A stretch of DNA of 64,000 nt from Brachybacterium sp. YJGR34 (GTDB lineage Bacteria > Actinomycetota > Actinomycetes > Actinomycetales > Dermabacteraceae). The stretch spans positions 248,001 to 312,000 of the forward strand of contig NZ_PNFB01000002.1 in assembly GCF_003347015.1 (NCBI RefSeq), in the 5' to 3' direction. This document shows positions 6,642 through 14,861 of this stretch, piece by piece (the first letter of the stretch is position 1; each line of letters opens with the position of its first letter). Position numbers and translations under genes: made by a program. The notes under the pieces are model-generated. The model made no database searches, had not been told where the DNA came from, and saw only the letters and a program-made list of their open reading frames with translations.

Positions 6642-8513
6642 ATGCTGATGAGGACGCCGCAGGGACCCTCGGCGGGGCGCACCACCCCCGAGGAGACCCT
6701 CGCTGCGCTGCGTGGGGCGGGCCCCGCCGCCCTCGCGGAGATGCTCGGCGACACCGCGTTCCTCGCGTCCGCCGTCGCCGCGGAGCCCGGGACGATGTTC
6801 GCGGAGGGCAGCCGCCCGCGGGAGGGCTACACGAGCCTCCTGGCGCAGCTCCATGACCTCCGCAGCGCGCTCGAGGCGATCGAGACGCGGGCCGTCGTGG
6901 CCCTCGCCGCTGCGACCCGTCGCGATCTGACCCTCGCCGCGCGGGACGAGTCCGCGCACGAGGACGCGCAGCTCCCGTCCCTCGATCGTCTGCACCGGCG
7001 GGCCGACGGGCGGACCGCGCGCGACTACTCCCTCCTGACCCGTCGCTCCCCGGCGGCCGCGGGCCGCACCCTGGCCTCCGCCCGCCGCCTGGTCGGCTCG
7101 ATGCCGCGCATGCTCGCCTCCCTCGCCGCCGGAGCGGTCACCGGCGAGGTCGCCTATGCGACGGCCTCCACCGCCGCCCCGTTGGACGAGGGCCAGCGCC
7201 GCGAGGTCGACGAGATCCTGCACGAGCGGATGCCCTCTCTCGACGGAGCCGGGACGCGGCGCTGGCGCCAGGCGGTCGCCACCGCGATCGGGGAGCTCGA
7301 TCCGGACGGCGCCGCGCGGCGTCACCGGAGGGCACGGCGGGGCCGGCACGTCACCGTCACCCCCGGCGAGCACGGCATGGCCACGCTCAGCGCGCACCTG
7401 CCCGCGATCGACGCGAAGCTGGCCCACAAGCGCCTCTCGCTCGAGGCGGAGCGTCTCCGGGCCACCGGCGCGAGGGAGGGGCACGGCGCGCTCATGGCGG
7501 ACGCCATGGTCGGAACCCTGCTCGGCCGCGAGGGTGCCATGGAGCCCGTGACCCTCGACATCGGTCTGGTGATCACCGACCGCTCCCTCCTCGACCCCGG
7601 CACCGGCGACGTCGCGCACGTGGAGGGCTACGGCCCGGTGCCGGCGGAGGCCGTGCGCACCGCGCTGCGTGCCGCGCTCGCGCCGCCCGTGGAGGGCGAG
7701 GAGGACCCCTGCGGCCCGGACGGCGAGGCGGTCCGCGCGGTGCTGCGACGGCTGTACACCCATCCGAGGACCGGCGAGCTGGTCGCGGTCGAGTCCCGCG
7801 CGCGCACCTTCCCGCCGGCCCTCCGCCGCTTCCTGACCTGGCGCGACGTCTCCTGCCGCGGCCCCTTCTGCGATGCCGCGATCCGGCAGTGCGACCACAT
7901 CGACTCCGCCGCCCGCGGTGGGGCGACCAGCCTCGACAACGGCCAGGGCACCTGCGGTCGCTGCAACCTCGGCAAGGAGGACGACGCGGCGTCGGTCGAG
8001 CGGCTGGAGGACCCGCAGCAGGCGGGCCATCGCGTCGCCTGGACCGGTCACGGAGGCGCCGTCCGCGTCACCACCGCGCCCGCGCTGGCTCCCGTCGATC
8101 CGTCGTGGGGCGGCGACGCTCCCGCGGGGAGCACCGGGACCGGCGAGGCCATCCCCTGCGGCGCGGAGCGCCCCATCACGCGGCGGATCCCGGAGGCGGC
8201 GCGGACCGGGTGTCCGCCGGCCTCGGGACCCGGTGGACCCGCACGCCCCGCACCTGTGAAGATGCGCTCTGTGCCGGATCGCGGGGCCGTCGAGCTCGGC
8301 CCGCCGCGCACCTCATCCACCGAGGAAGGGACCACTCACCATGACCTCAGCAGCACCGCAGGACGCGCAGCGCCGGCTGCGCGCGGGCGTGATCGGCCTG
8401 GGCTGGGCCGGCCAGCAGCACGTGGCCGCCTACGCCGCGGATCCGACCATCGACCTCGTCGCCCTCTCGGCGATGGAGGAGCATCTGCTCGAGCAGTTCG
8501 GCGACCGGCATGA
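6642..8513 (+). CDS. DUF222 / 13E12-type HNH endonuclease protein
   Basis: A protein of the DUF222-HNH group that includes the mycobacterial REP13E12 repeats, present in many copies in actinobacterial genomes; function unknown, nuclease activity presumed. DUF222 covers about residues 15-330; the HNH domain is at about 395-460: zinc-type pair Cys405/Cys410, Asp418-His419, Asn433, Cys438/Cys441 and Asn442 with Lys445. The open frame has no stop until 8513, running 173 nt into the downstream oxidoreductase gene; the last about 60-140 residues look non-native (Arg/Gly/Pro-rich), so the natural stop has probably been lost or a frameshift lies between about 8050 and 8340. Start is the first of two close ATGs (6642, 6648). 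Confidence 0.8.
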   Translation: MLMRTPQGPSAGRTTPEETLAALRGAGPAALAEMLGDTAFLASAVAAEPGTMFAEGSRPREGYTSLLAQLHDLRSALEAIETRAVVALAAATRRDLTLAARDESAHEDAQLPSLDRLHRRADGRTARDYSLLTRRSPAAAGRTLASARRLVGSMPRMLASLAAGAVTGEVAYATASTAAPLDEGQRREVDEILHERMPSLDGAGTRRWRQAVATAIGELDPDGAARRHRRARRGRHVTVTPGEHGMATLSAHLPAIDAKLAHKRLSLEAERLRATGAREGHGALMADAMVGTLLGREGAMEPVTLDIGLVITDRSLLDPGTGDVAHVEGYGPVPAEAVRTALRAALAPPVEGEEDPCGPDGEAVRAVLRRLYTHPRTGELVAVESRARTFPPALRRFLTWRDVSCRGPFCDAAIRQCDHIDSAARGGATSLDNGQGTCGRCNLGKEDDAASVERLEDPQQAGHRVAWTGHGGAVRVTTAPALAPVDPSWGGDAPAGSTGTGEAIPCGAERPITRRIPEAARTGCPPASGPGGPARPAPVKMRSVPDRGAVELGPPRTSSTEEGTTHHDLSSTAGRAAPAARGRDRPGLGRPAARGRLRRGSDHRPRRPLGDGGASARAVRRPA

Positions 8514-9447
8514 TGTCCCCGGCCGGTACCAGGACTGGAAGCAGATGATCGCCGAGGCCGATCTCGACATCGTCTCGATCGCCACGCCCACCTTCCTGCA
8601 CGCCCCGATGGCGATCCACGCCCTCGAGGCCGGGCTGCACGTGCTCACCGAGAAGCCGATGGCACAGTCCGGAGAGGCCGCCGCGGCCATGGTCGAGGCC
8701 GCTCAGCGCGCCGGCCGGGTGCTCGACGTGTCCTTCAACCACCGCCAGCGCGGCGACGTCGCCGCCCTCCACGAGGTCGTCGAGTCCGGGGTGCTGGGCT
8801 CGCTGTACTACGCCAAGGCCGGCTGGATCCGGCGCCAGGGGATCCCGGGCCTGGGCACCTGGTTCACCAAGGCGGAGAGCGCCGGCGGCGGCGCGCTGAT
8901 GGACATCGGCATCCACATGCTCGACATGGCGCTGCACCTGATGGGGGAGCCCGATGTCCTCGCCGCCTCCGCCTCGACGCACGCCGAGTTCGGCCCGCTC
9001 GGGCGCGGCGGCACCAATGTCAGCATCTCCGAGGTCGAGGAGAACGTCCCCTTCGAGGTCGAGGACCTCGCCACCGCCTTCCTGCGCCTCGATGGCGGCG
9101 GCACGCTGCTGCTCGAGTCCAGCTGGGCGCAGTGGATCCCCTACGACCTCTGTTACGTCACGCTCTACGGAGCGGACGGCGGCGCCACCATCGAATGGGG
9201 CGGGGACGCGCAGCATCCGCACCGGAAGCTCACCGTGTGGACCGAGGTCGCGGGGATCCCGGCCGAGCTCCAGCCCGTCGCCGGTCCGGACGGCCATCAC
9301 GCGGCCGCGGTCGGAGCCTTCGCGCAGAAGGTCCGCGCGGGAGATGCCACCGCCCACGACGGCTCCCTCGCCCTGCGCCGGGCCCGTATCATCGACGCCT
9401 GCTACGCCTCGGCCGCGGCCGGCGCGGAGGTCGCCGTCCAGCCCTGA
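8341..9447 (+). CDS. Gfo/Idh/MocA family oxidoreductase
   Basis: A 368-residue NAD(P)-dependent sugar or inositol-type dehydrogenase. N-terminal Rossmann fold with GVIGLGWAGQQH (residues 16-27), the family signature EKPM (104-107) that contains the catalytic-site lysine, and the C-terminal alpha/beta domain with GGGALMDIGIHMLDMAL. The start has AAGG upstream (GGAAGG, about ten bases from ATG). Overlapped by the long 3' extension of the HNH frame. No sugar transporter or kinase neighbours, so the substrate is unknown. Confidence 0.93.
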   Translation: MTSAAPQDAQRRLRAGVIGLGWAGQQHVAAYAADPTIDLVALSAMEEHLLEQFGDRHDVPGRYQDWKQMIAEADLDIVSIATPTFLHAPMAIHALEAGLHVLTEKPMAQSGEAAAAMVEAAQRAGRVLDVSFNHRQRGDVAALHEVVESGVLGSLYYAKAGWIRRQGIPGLGTWFTKAESAGGGALMDIGIHMLDMALHLMGEPDVLAASASTHAEFGPLGRGGTNVSISEVEENVPFEVEDLATAFLRLDGGGTLLLESSWAQWIPYDLCYVTLYGADGGATIEWGGDAQHPHRKLTVWTEVAGIPAELQPVAGPDGHHAAAVGAFAQKVRAGDATAHDGSLALRRARIIDACYASAAAGAEVAVQP

Positions 9448-9469
9448 GACCGGAGGGGCGAGGACGCAC

Positions 9470-9507
9470 CGAGGGGCCGATCGTGACAGTTCACGATCGG
9501 CCCCTCG
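9470..9507. terminator. Bidirectional terminator, 17-bp perfect stem
   Basis: Inverted repeat 9470-9486 with 9491-9507 around the 4-nt loop CAGT (CGAGGGGCCGATCGTGA and its complement). It sits between the convergent oxidoreductase and betaine-binding-protein genes and should stop both. Confidence 0.9.
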
Positions 9508-9527
9508 CCGTCCCGGAGGGCGGTCGC

Positions 9528-10478
9528 TCAGCCCTCGACGGCCGGCAGCACGTCCGGGTTCTCCTCGATCCAGGCCTCCACGGCCTCGGCCTCCTGGCCC
9601 TCGCCGAACTCGTTGACGACGAGATTCTCGAGGCCGTTGTACTGCTCATCCGAGAGCGAGATCTGCCCCAGGTAGTCCGCGACGTCGGCGTAGTCGTCCT
9701 GGAAGCCGCTGCGGCCCAGGAAGTGCAGGGCCTCGGCCTCGCCGAAGGCGCCGTCCGGGTCCTCGAGCGCCTTCACCGAATAGGTGGAGTTCGCCCAGAA
9801 CGGCGTCCAGAGCGTGACGACGATGTCCTCCTGGGCATCGATCGCGCTGCTGAGCTCGGTGAGCATGGCCGGGGTGGAGGAGGTGACGAGCTCGTACTCC
9901 TCGTCGAGCCCGTAGCCGGGGATCACCGCATCCTGCGTGGCCGCGGTCAGGCCGGCTCCCGGCTCGATGCCGACGATGCGACCGCCGAAGCGGTCGCCCT
10001 GGCCCACCAGCTCCTCGATGGAGGTGATGTCCACGTAGTCCGGCACGGAGAGGTTGAGCTTGGCGCCCTCGTAGTAGGCGTGGAGGTCCTCGATGCTGCC
10101 TTCGTACTCCTCCATGTACTGGGCATGGGTGACCTCCGGCCAGGCCGAGGGGAAGATGTCGACATCGCCCTCGGACAGACCCGCGTACAGCAGGCCGGCA
10201 TCGCTGATCTGGGTGTGCTCGACCTCGTAGCCCAGAGCGTTGAGGCGGTTCTCCAGGAGGTAGGCCATGCTCAGGCCGTCCGTCCAGGAGGCGATGTAGC
10301 CGAGCTTGATCGGGCCCTCCGGGGCGCTGCCGCCGCCGTCGGACGCGCCGGCGGAGCCGCCCTCGTCGCTGCTGCCGCAGGCCGCGAGACCGAGGCCCAT
10401 GAGGCCGGCGCCGCCGCCCAGCAGGGCGGCACGGCGGGAGAGGCCGCGGCGGGGAAGGGAGAGTCGTCGAGTCGTCAT
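9528..10478 (-). CDS. proX: Glycine betaine/proline ABC transporter substrate-binding lipoprotein
   Basis: A 316-residue OpuAC/ProX-type binding protein. The N-terminus has SRRAALL followed by a hydrophobic segment and lipobox LAAC with Cys34, so it is a lipoprotein, possibly Tat-exported. The mature part carries the OpuAC fold (LGYIASWTDGLSMAYLLEN; DVDIFPSAWPEVTHAQY; LWTPFWANSTYSVKALEDP), with tryptophans and tyrosines suited to cation-pi binding of quaternary ammonium groups. It is the last gene of the proV-proW-proX unit and imports compatible solutes under osmotic stress. The exact ligand (glycine betaine, proline, choline) is not fixed by sequence. Confidence 0.92.
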   Translation of the reverse strand: MTTRRLSLPRRGLSRRAALLGGGAGLMGLGLAACGSSDEGGSAGASDGGGSAPEGPIKLGYIASWTDGLSMAYLLENRLNALGYEVEHTQISDAGLLYAGLSEGDVDIFPSAWPEVTHAQYMEEYEGSIEDLHAYYEGAKLNLSVPDYVDITSIEELVGQGDRFGGRIVGIEPGAGLTAATQDAVIPGYGLDEEYELVTSSTPAMLTELSSAIDAQEDIVVTLWTPFWANSTYSVKALEDPDGAFGEAEALHFLGRSGFQDDYADVADYLGQISLSDEQYNGLENLVVNEFGEGQEAEAVEAWIEENPDVLPAVEG

Positions 10479-10535
10479 GATCGGTGGTCCTTTCGGGGTG
10501 GTCGATCGGGTGGTCGGTCAGGGATGTGCGGGCCG

Positions 10536-11483
10536 TCAGGCGGCCGTGGCCGCCTCGGTCGCCGGGGCGGCGGTCCCCCGTGCGGCCGCGCGGCGGCGGA
10601 GCGCGCCGCCGATCAGGCTGATCAGCGAGGACGGGTAGTCCTTGCGATTGCCGAGGGCCGCCGTGAGACGGTCGAGGTAGACGGCGAGGATCACCACGGA
10701 GAGGCCGGCCTCGATGCCCTGGGAGAGGTTCTGCGTGGACACGGCGTCGGTGACCTGCTTGCCCAGGCCCTCCGCGCCGACCATGCCGGCGATGACGGCC
10801 ATGGACAGCGAGAGCATGATGATCTGGTTGACGCCCGCCATGATCGTCGGCACCGCCAGGGGCAGCTGGATGCCGGTGAGGATCTGCAGGCGGCCCGCGC
10901 CGAAGGCCTCACCGGCCTCGACGGTCTCCCGGTCCACCTGGCGGATCCCGAGCTCGGTCATGCGCACCCCCGGAGGCAGCGCGAAGATGACCGTGGCGAA
11001 CAGGCCGGGCGCGTAGCCCAGGGAGAAGAACAGCACGGCGGGGATGAGGTAGACGAAGGCGGGCATCGTCTGCATGAAGTCCAGCACCGGTCTCACCAGG
11101 GTGCTGACCAGCTTGCTCGACCCCGCGAGGATGCCGACCGGGATCGCGATGATCACCGCCACCACGGTGGCGACGATGACCTGCGCCATCAGCTGCATCA
11201 TCGCCTCCCACTGCTCGAGCGAGAGCACCAGCAGGAAGCCGATCACGGTGACGAGGGAGAACTGCCAGGAGCGCAGCGCGAAGGCCAGCAGCGCGAAGAG
11301 CAGGATCGCCAGCAGCGGGGGGATCGCGATCAGCCCGTCGGAGAGCTGGTCGATCGGGTAGGCCATGACGGCCTTCGCGCCGTCGAAGAAGGCGTCCTGA
11401 CTGCTCTTCAGCCAGCCCAGCCAGTCGGCGACCGCGTCGCCGATCGGGATGTGCGGGAGGAATCCGCTCTCGTCGGGGTTCAT
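10536..11483 (-). CDS. proW: Glycine betaine/proline ABC transporter permease
   Basis: A 315-residue permease of the ProW/OpuAB class with seven or so membrane helices between about residues 50 and 290. The EAA-loop for ATPase contact is visible as VEAGEAFGAGRLQILTGIQLP, and QTMPAFVYLIPAVLFF and MSLSMAVIAGMVGAEGLG-like stretches are typical. Its start overlaps the end of proV by four bases, and proX follows after 57 bp. Works with the ProV ATPase and ProX lipoprotein in uptake of osmoprotectants. Confidence 0.95.
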   Translation of the reverse strand: MNPDESGFLPHIPIGDAVADWLGWLKSSQDAFFDGAKAVMAYPIDQLSDGLIAIPPLLAILLFALLAFALRSWQFSLVTVIGFLLVLSLEQWEAMMQLMAQVIVATVVAVIIAIPVGILAGSSKLVSTLVRPVLDFMQTMPAFVYLIPAVLFFSLGYAPGLFATVIFALPPGVRMTELGIRQVDRETVEAGEAFGAGRLQILTGIQLPLAVPTIMAGVNQIIMLSLSMAVIAGMVGAEGLGKQVTDAVSTQNLSQGIEAGLSVVILAVYLDRLTAALGNRKDYPSSLISLIGGALRRRAAARGTAAPATEAATAA

Positions 11484-12724
11484 CGGGCGTCTCCTCCATC
11501 GATCCGGTGGGCAGCGGTGGCGTCGGGGAGGGCTGGTGGCTCCTCGTTCGCCGCGCCCACGGCGGTCAGCAGCGTCACGCGCGGGATGACCCCCAGGAAA
11601 CGGCCCTGGCCGTCGACGACCACGAGCGGGCTGCGATGCTGGGCGGAGGCGGCGAACAGCTCGGCGAGCGGGGTGTCCTCGGAGACGATCGGCAGATCGC
11701 CGGACGAGAGGGCGGGGAGGTCGTCACGGCCGTCGCTGACGGCCCGGGCCACGTCGTCCTCCCACAGCACACCGGCCGGGGTGCGATCACGCCGGAGCAC
11801 CACCAGCCAGGGGTTCTGCGTCTCGCGCAGCAGCTTGTGCGCGGTCCGGGGCCCCTGCGCGGCGCCGAGCGTGGTCGGGGGCTGCTCCATGATCGAGGAG
11901 GCGGTGAGCACGCGCGAGCGGTCGACGTCCTGGACGAACCGGGCGACGTAGTCGTTGGCGGGCTCGTTGAGGATCTCGTCCGAGGTGCCGATCTGGACGA
12001 TCCGGCCGTCGCGCATCATGGCGATGCGGTCCCCGATGCGCATGGCCTCGTTGAGGTCGTGCGTGATGAACAGGATGGTCTTCTCCAGGCGCTGCTGGAG
12101 CTCGGCCAGCTGGTCCTGCATGTCGCGGCGGATCAGGGGGTCCAGGGCGCTGAACGCCTCGTCCATGAGCAGGATGTCGGTGCCGGCGGCGAGGGCGCGG
12201 GCGAGGCCCACGCGCTGCTGCATCCCGCCGGACAGCGCCGACGGCGAGTACTCGCCCCATCCCTTCAGACCCACCATCTCCAGGGCGTCGGCGGCGCGCT
12301 GCTCCCGCTCGGAGCGGTTCACGCCGCTGACCTTCAGCCCGTAGGCGGCGTTCTCGCCGACGGTGCGATGGGGGAGGAGCGCGAAGTGCTGGAAGACCAT
12401 CGAGATCCGCCGACGGCGCACCTCCCGCACCTTCGCGGCGGACATCTCCGAGAGCACCTCGTCGCCGATGCGGAGCTCGCCCGCCGTCGCCGGCTGGAGC
12501 CCGTTCACGGTGCGGATCAGGGTGGACTTGCCGGAGCCCGAGAGCCCCATCACCACGAAGATCTCGCCCGGCTCCACGCTGAAGGAGGCGTCGATGACGG
12601 CGGCGGTCAGGCCCTCCTCGCGCAGCTCGTCACGGCTGCGGCCCTTCCGGAGAGCCTCGACTCCGCGGGAGGGGTGGCGGCCGAAGACCTTGTACAGGCC
12701 GTCGGCGGAGATGACTGCTGGCAA
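11480..12724 (-). CDS. proV: Glycine betaine/proline ABC transporter ATPase with CBS domains
   Basis: A 414-residue ATPase of the ProV/OpuAA family. Walker A GLSGSGKST (residues 60-68), Q-loop near FQHFALLPHRTV, signature LSGGMQQRVGLARALA, Walker B ILLMDEAFSALDP and a H-loop TILFITHDL. The last about 130 residues are a CBS pair, used in OpuA to sense ionic strength. The start is TTG at 12724, chosen because GAAGGAG lies five bases upstream and homologues begin close to this point (VISADGLYKVFG); the frame stays open further but upstream residues are not conserved-looking. First gene of the operon. Confidence 0.93.
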   Translation of the reverse strand: MPAVISADGLYKVFGRHPSRGVEALRKGRSRDELREEGLTAAVIDASFSVEPGEIFVVMGLSGSGKSTLIRTVNGLQPATAGELRIGDEVLSEMSAAKVREVRRRRISMVFQHFALLPHRTVGENAAYGLKVSGVNRSEREQRAADALEMVGLKGWGEYSPSALSGGMQQRVGLARALAAGTDILLMDEAFSALDPLIRRDMQDQLAELQQRLEKTILFITHDLNEAMRIGDRIAMMRDGRIVQIGTSDEILNEPANDYVARFVQDVDRSRVLTASSIMEQPPTTLGAAQGPRTAHKLLRETQNPWLVVLRRDRTPAGVLWEDDVARAVSDGRDDLPALSSGDLPIVSEDTPLAELFAASAQHRSPLVVVDGQGRFLGVIPRVTLLTAVGAANEEPPALPDATAAHRIDGGDAR

Positions 12725-13072
12725 CGGAGCTCCTTCGTCGGGTCGAGAGGGACGGGCGGCGACCGATGGTCCTGCCGCGGCGTACCTGCGCTGGTCATCG
12801 GTCTGACCCGGCACGCCATCATTGCCCGTCGCCAGGGGCTGGACAAACGCGGATCGTTCAGGATCAGCGCTGTTCGGCGGGCCATGGAGGCCTCGGCGAG
12901 GGGACGCCGACGGTGCGCGGATCCCGTGGATCGGCGCATGGCCTGGAATGACGCCGTGTGACGGAGAGGCCATGTGGGGACGTCCCGAATGTCCGACAAT
13001 CCGGAGATTGCGATTCGGTTACGCACCGAGCGGGGCCGCCGCGACCCCGCCAGGAGCCCCGGCCCCAGGGGG
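12725..13072. other. 348-bp intergenic region upstream of proV
   Basis: No credible gene. It holds the proV ribosome binding site (12730-12736) and presumably the osmotic-stress promoter of the operon; I see no clear -35/-10 pair, riboswitch or strong hairpin. Short open frames here lack start signals and protein-like composition. Confidence 0.6.
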
Positions 13073-14239
13073 TCAGGAGAACAGCACCAGGCCGTAGACA
13101 GCGAAGAGCAGCAGATGCACCGCGCCGTGGAGGACCGTGACCCGCCGCGCGCTCGCCGAGAGCGCGGAGACCGCCAGCGTGACGCCCAGCAGCAGCAGGT
13201 TCGCCGGCGTCTCGGCGAGCACCACCTGCTGGCCCGTCAGCAGGCCGATCACGAGCACGGTGGGGATGGTCAGCGCGAAGGTGGACACCAGCGCGCCGTG
13301 GCACAGGTTCACCACGCGCTGCATCTCCCCGGCCCGTGCCGCGCGCAGGGCGGTGAGCGTCTCCGGGGTGAACACGATCATCGCGATGAGCACGCCGCCG
13401 AGCGCCACCGGGGCGCCCAGACGCGCGAGGCCCTCGTCGAGCAGCTCCGCCATGTCGTGGGAGAGCAGGACGATCGGCAGCACCGTCGCGATCAGGAGCG
13501 CGGTGCGGGCCAGGATCTCCGGGCGGTGGGCGACGAGGGTCTCGCGCAGGGGCGCGGACCCGGGCGTCCCCGCCGCGGTGCTCCCGGCGTCGGCGGCGGG
13601 GAGCTCCTGGAAGTCCGCGGCCTGCGCCCCGGTCTGCCGCCACAGGAAGACCCCGTACAGCGCCACCGTGAGCCCGGAGATCAGGATCGCCTGCGCGGGG
13701 GCGTAGCTCCCGTCCTCGCTGAGCAGGCCCGGCAGGGCGAGGGCGGTCGCGCCGAGCGCCACCAGCATCACCAGGTACGCGGAGGTGCCCACGGGGTGCG
13801 CGGCGAGGCCGCGGTGACGGAGCCCGCCCACCACCAGGCACAGGCCCAGCACCAGGTTCAGGATGATCATCGAGACCGCCATCACCGAGTCGCGGGCGAT
13901 GGTGGCGTGCTCGCCGGGGCCCAGCATCACCGCGGCGATCAGCACCACCTCGATCACGACGATCGAGAGGGTGAGCACCAGCGTGCCGTAGGGGTCGCCG
14001 AGTCGGTGGGCGAGGGCCTCGGCCTGCTGCACCACGCCGCCCGCGGCGACGACGATCACGGCCACGATCACCGCGAGCACGAGGATCAGCGCCGGGCCGG
14101 GAAGCGGTCCCTCCAGCAGCGGTGCCGCGAGCAGGAGGGCGCCGACGGCCGCCCAGCCCAGCAGCAGGCGAGAGAGGGCGGTGCGGGTCAGGAGCGAGGG
14201 CAGCGGGGTGCGCTGCGGGGAGGAGGGGGACGACGGCAT
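13073..14239 (-). CDS. chaA: ChaA-type calcium/sodium:proton antiporter
   Basis: A 388-residue CaCA superfamily antiporter with about eleven hydrophobic helices. The two inverted acidic motifs of the family are visible: VVIEVVLIAAVMLGPGEH in the first half and MIVFTPETLTALRAA in the second. ChaA exports Ca2+, Na+ or K+ in exchange for protons at the cytoplasmic membrane. A candidate TAGACT -10 box (14337-14332) lies about 95 bases upstream of the start. Transcribed alone. Confidence 0.88.
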   Translation of the reverse strand: MPSSPSSPQRTPLPSLLTRTALSRLLLGWAAVGALLLAAPLLEGPLPGPALILVLAVIVAVIVVAAGGVVQQAEALAHRLGDPYGTLVLTLSIVVIEVVLIAAVMLGPGEHATIARDSVMAVSMIILNLVLGLCLVVGGLRHRGLAAHPVGTSAYLVMLVALGATALALPGLLSEDGSYAPAQAILISGLTVALYGVFLWRQTGAQAADFQELPAADAGSTAAGTPGSAPLRETLVAHRPEILARTALLIATVLPIVLLSHDMAELLDEGLARLGAPVALGGVLIAMIVFTPETLTALRAARAGEMQRVVNLCHGALVSTFALTIPTVLVIGLLTGQQVVLAETPANLLLLGVTLAVSALSASARRVTVLHGAVHLLLFAVYGLVLFS

Positions 14240-14566
14240 GGTGCGGTCCTGTTCCGAGGCCGTCCTCGTCCGTGCGTCGCGGCCGGGTCGTCCCGGATGC
14301 GGCGCCGTCGAGTCCTGCGCGGCGCGGAGTCAGTCTAGTCAGGGCCGGCGATGGGGTCGAGCGCCTGGTGAGGGACCTGACCGGGGAGCGGTCGGGGCGG
14401 CGGCGAGCAGCACGGAGGATCGGCCCCCACCGAGTCCTCCCCATGGTCCTGCTCGCCGGCGCCGCCGGTTCCCGCACCCGCGCCGCGCCGGGCACGATGG
14501 CGCCCGGATCACTGCGGTCCAGGGCACACGGTGCCAAATGGTCAAGAGATGGTCAAGGGGGGGCGG
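14240..14566. other. 327-bp intergenic region upstream of chaA
   Basis: Contains the chaA leader and TAGACT -10 candidate at 14337-14332 inside the 12-mer CAGTCTAGTCAG, which recurs at 29529-29540 ahead of trkA. No known riboswitch pattern or gene was recognised. Confidence 0.5.
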
Positions 14567-14824
14567 TCAGCGCGGCCCGGGCGGCGGGTCGCCGTGGGTC
14601 CGACGGTAGCGGTCGTCCTCCGCGTCCTCGTCGGTCGTGGGGTCGCCGCCTCGGGCACGGCCCAGGACGACGCCGAGCACCGTCCCCACGGCCAGGCCGC
14701 ACAGAGCGCCCAGCCAGAGGTTGTCCACCACCGACAGGCCGATCCCGACGCCGACGACGAACCCGATCATCATCCCGAAGGGCAGCCAGGTGGCGTCGAA
14801 GCGTCGGCGGGGGTCGCGGGTCAT
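14567..14824 (-). CDS. Small membrane protein with glycine-rich helices
   Basis: An 85-residue protein. Residues 15-37 and 38-57 form two hydrophobic, glycine-rich segments (MIGFVVGVGIGLSVV and ALCGLAVGTVLGVVLG), consistent with a two-helix hairpin in the membrane, flanked by a basic N-terminus and an acidic/polar tail. It looks like the small glycine-zipper membrane proteins common in actinobacteria; function unknown. It lies between chaA and the S9 peptidase on the same strand, 37 bp after the peptidase. Confidence 0.75.
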   Translation of the reverse strand: MTRDPRRRFDATWLPFGMMIGFVVGVGIGLSVVDNLWLGALCGLAVGTVLGVVLGRARGGDPTTDEDAEDDRYRRTHGDPPPGPR

Positions 14825-14861
14825 GGTGCCTCACTGTAGCGAGGTGTCGCCGGCGTCGTGC

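Noticed and set aside
12725-13072. Small genes or a riboswitch upstream of proV
   Set aside because: Open frames have no start signals or protein-like composition, and no known riboswitch core was found.
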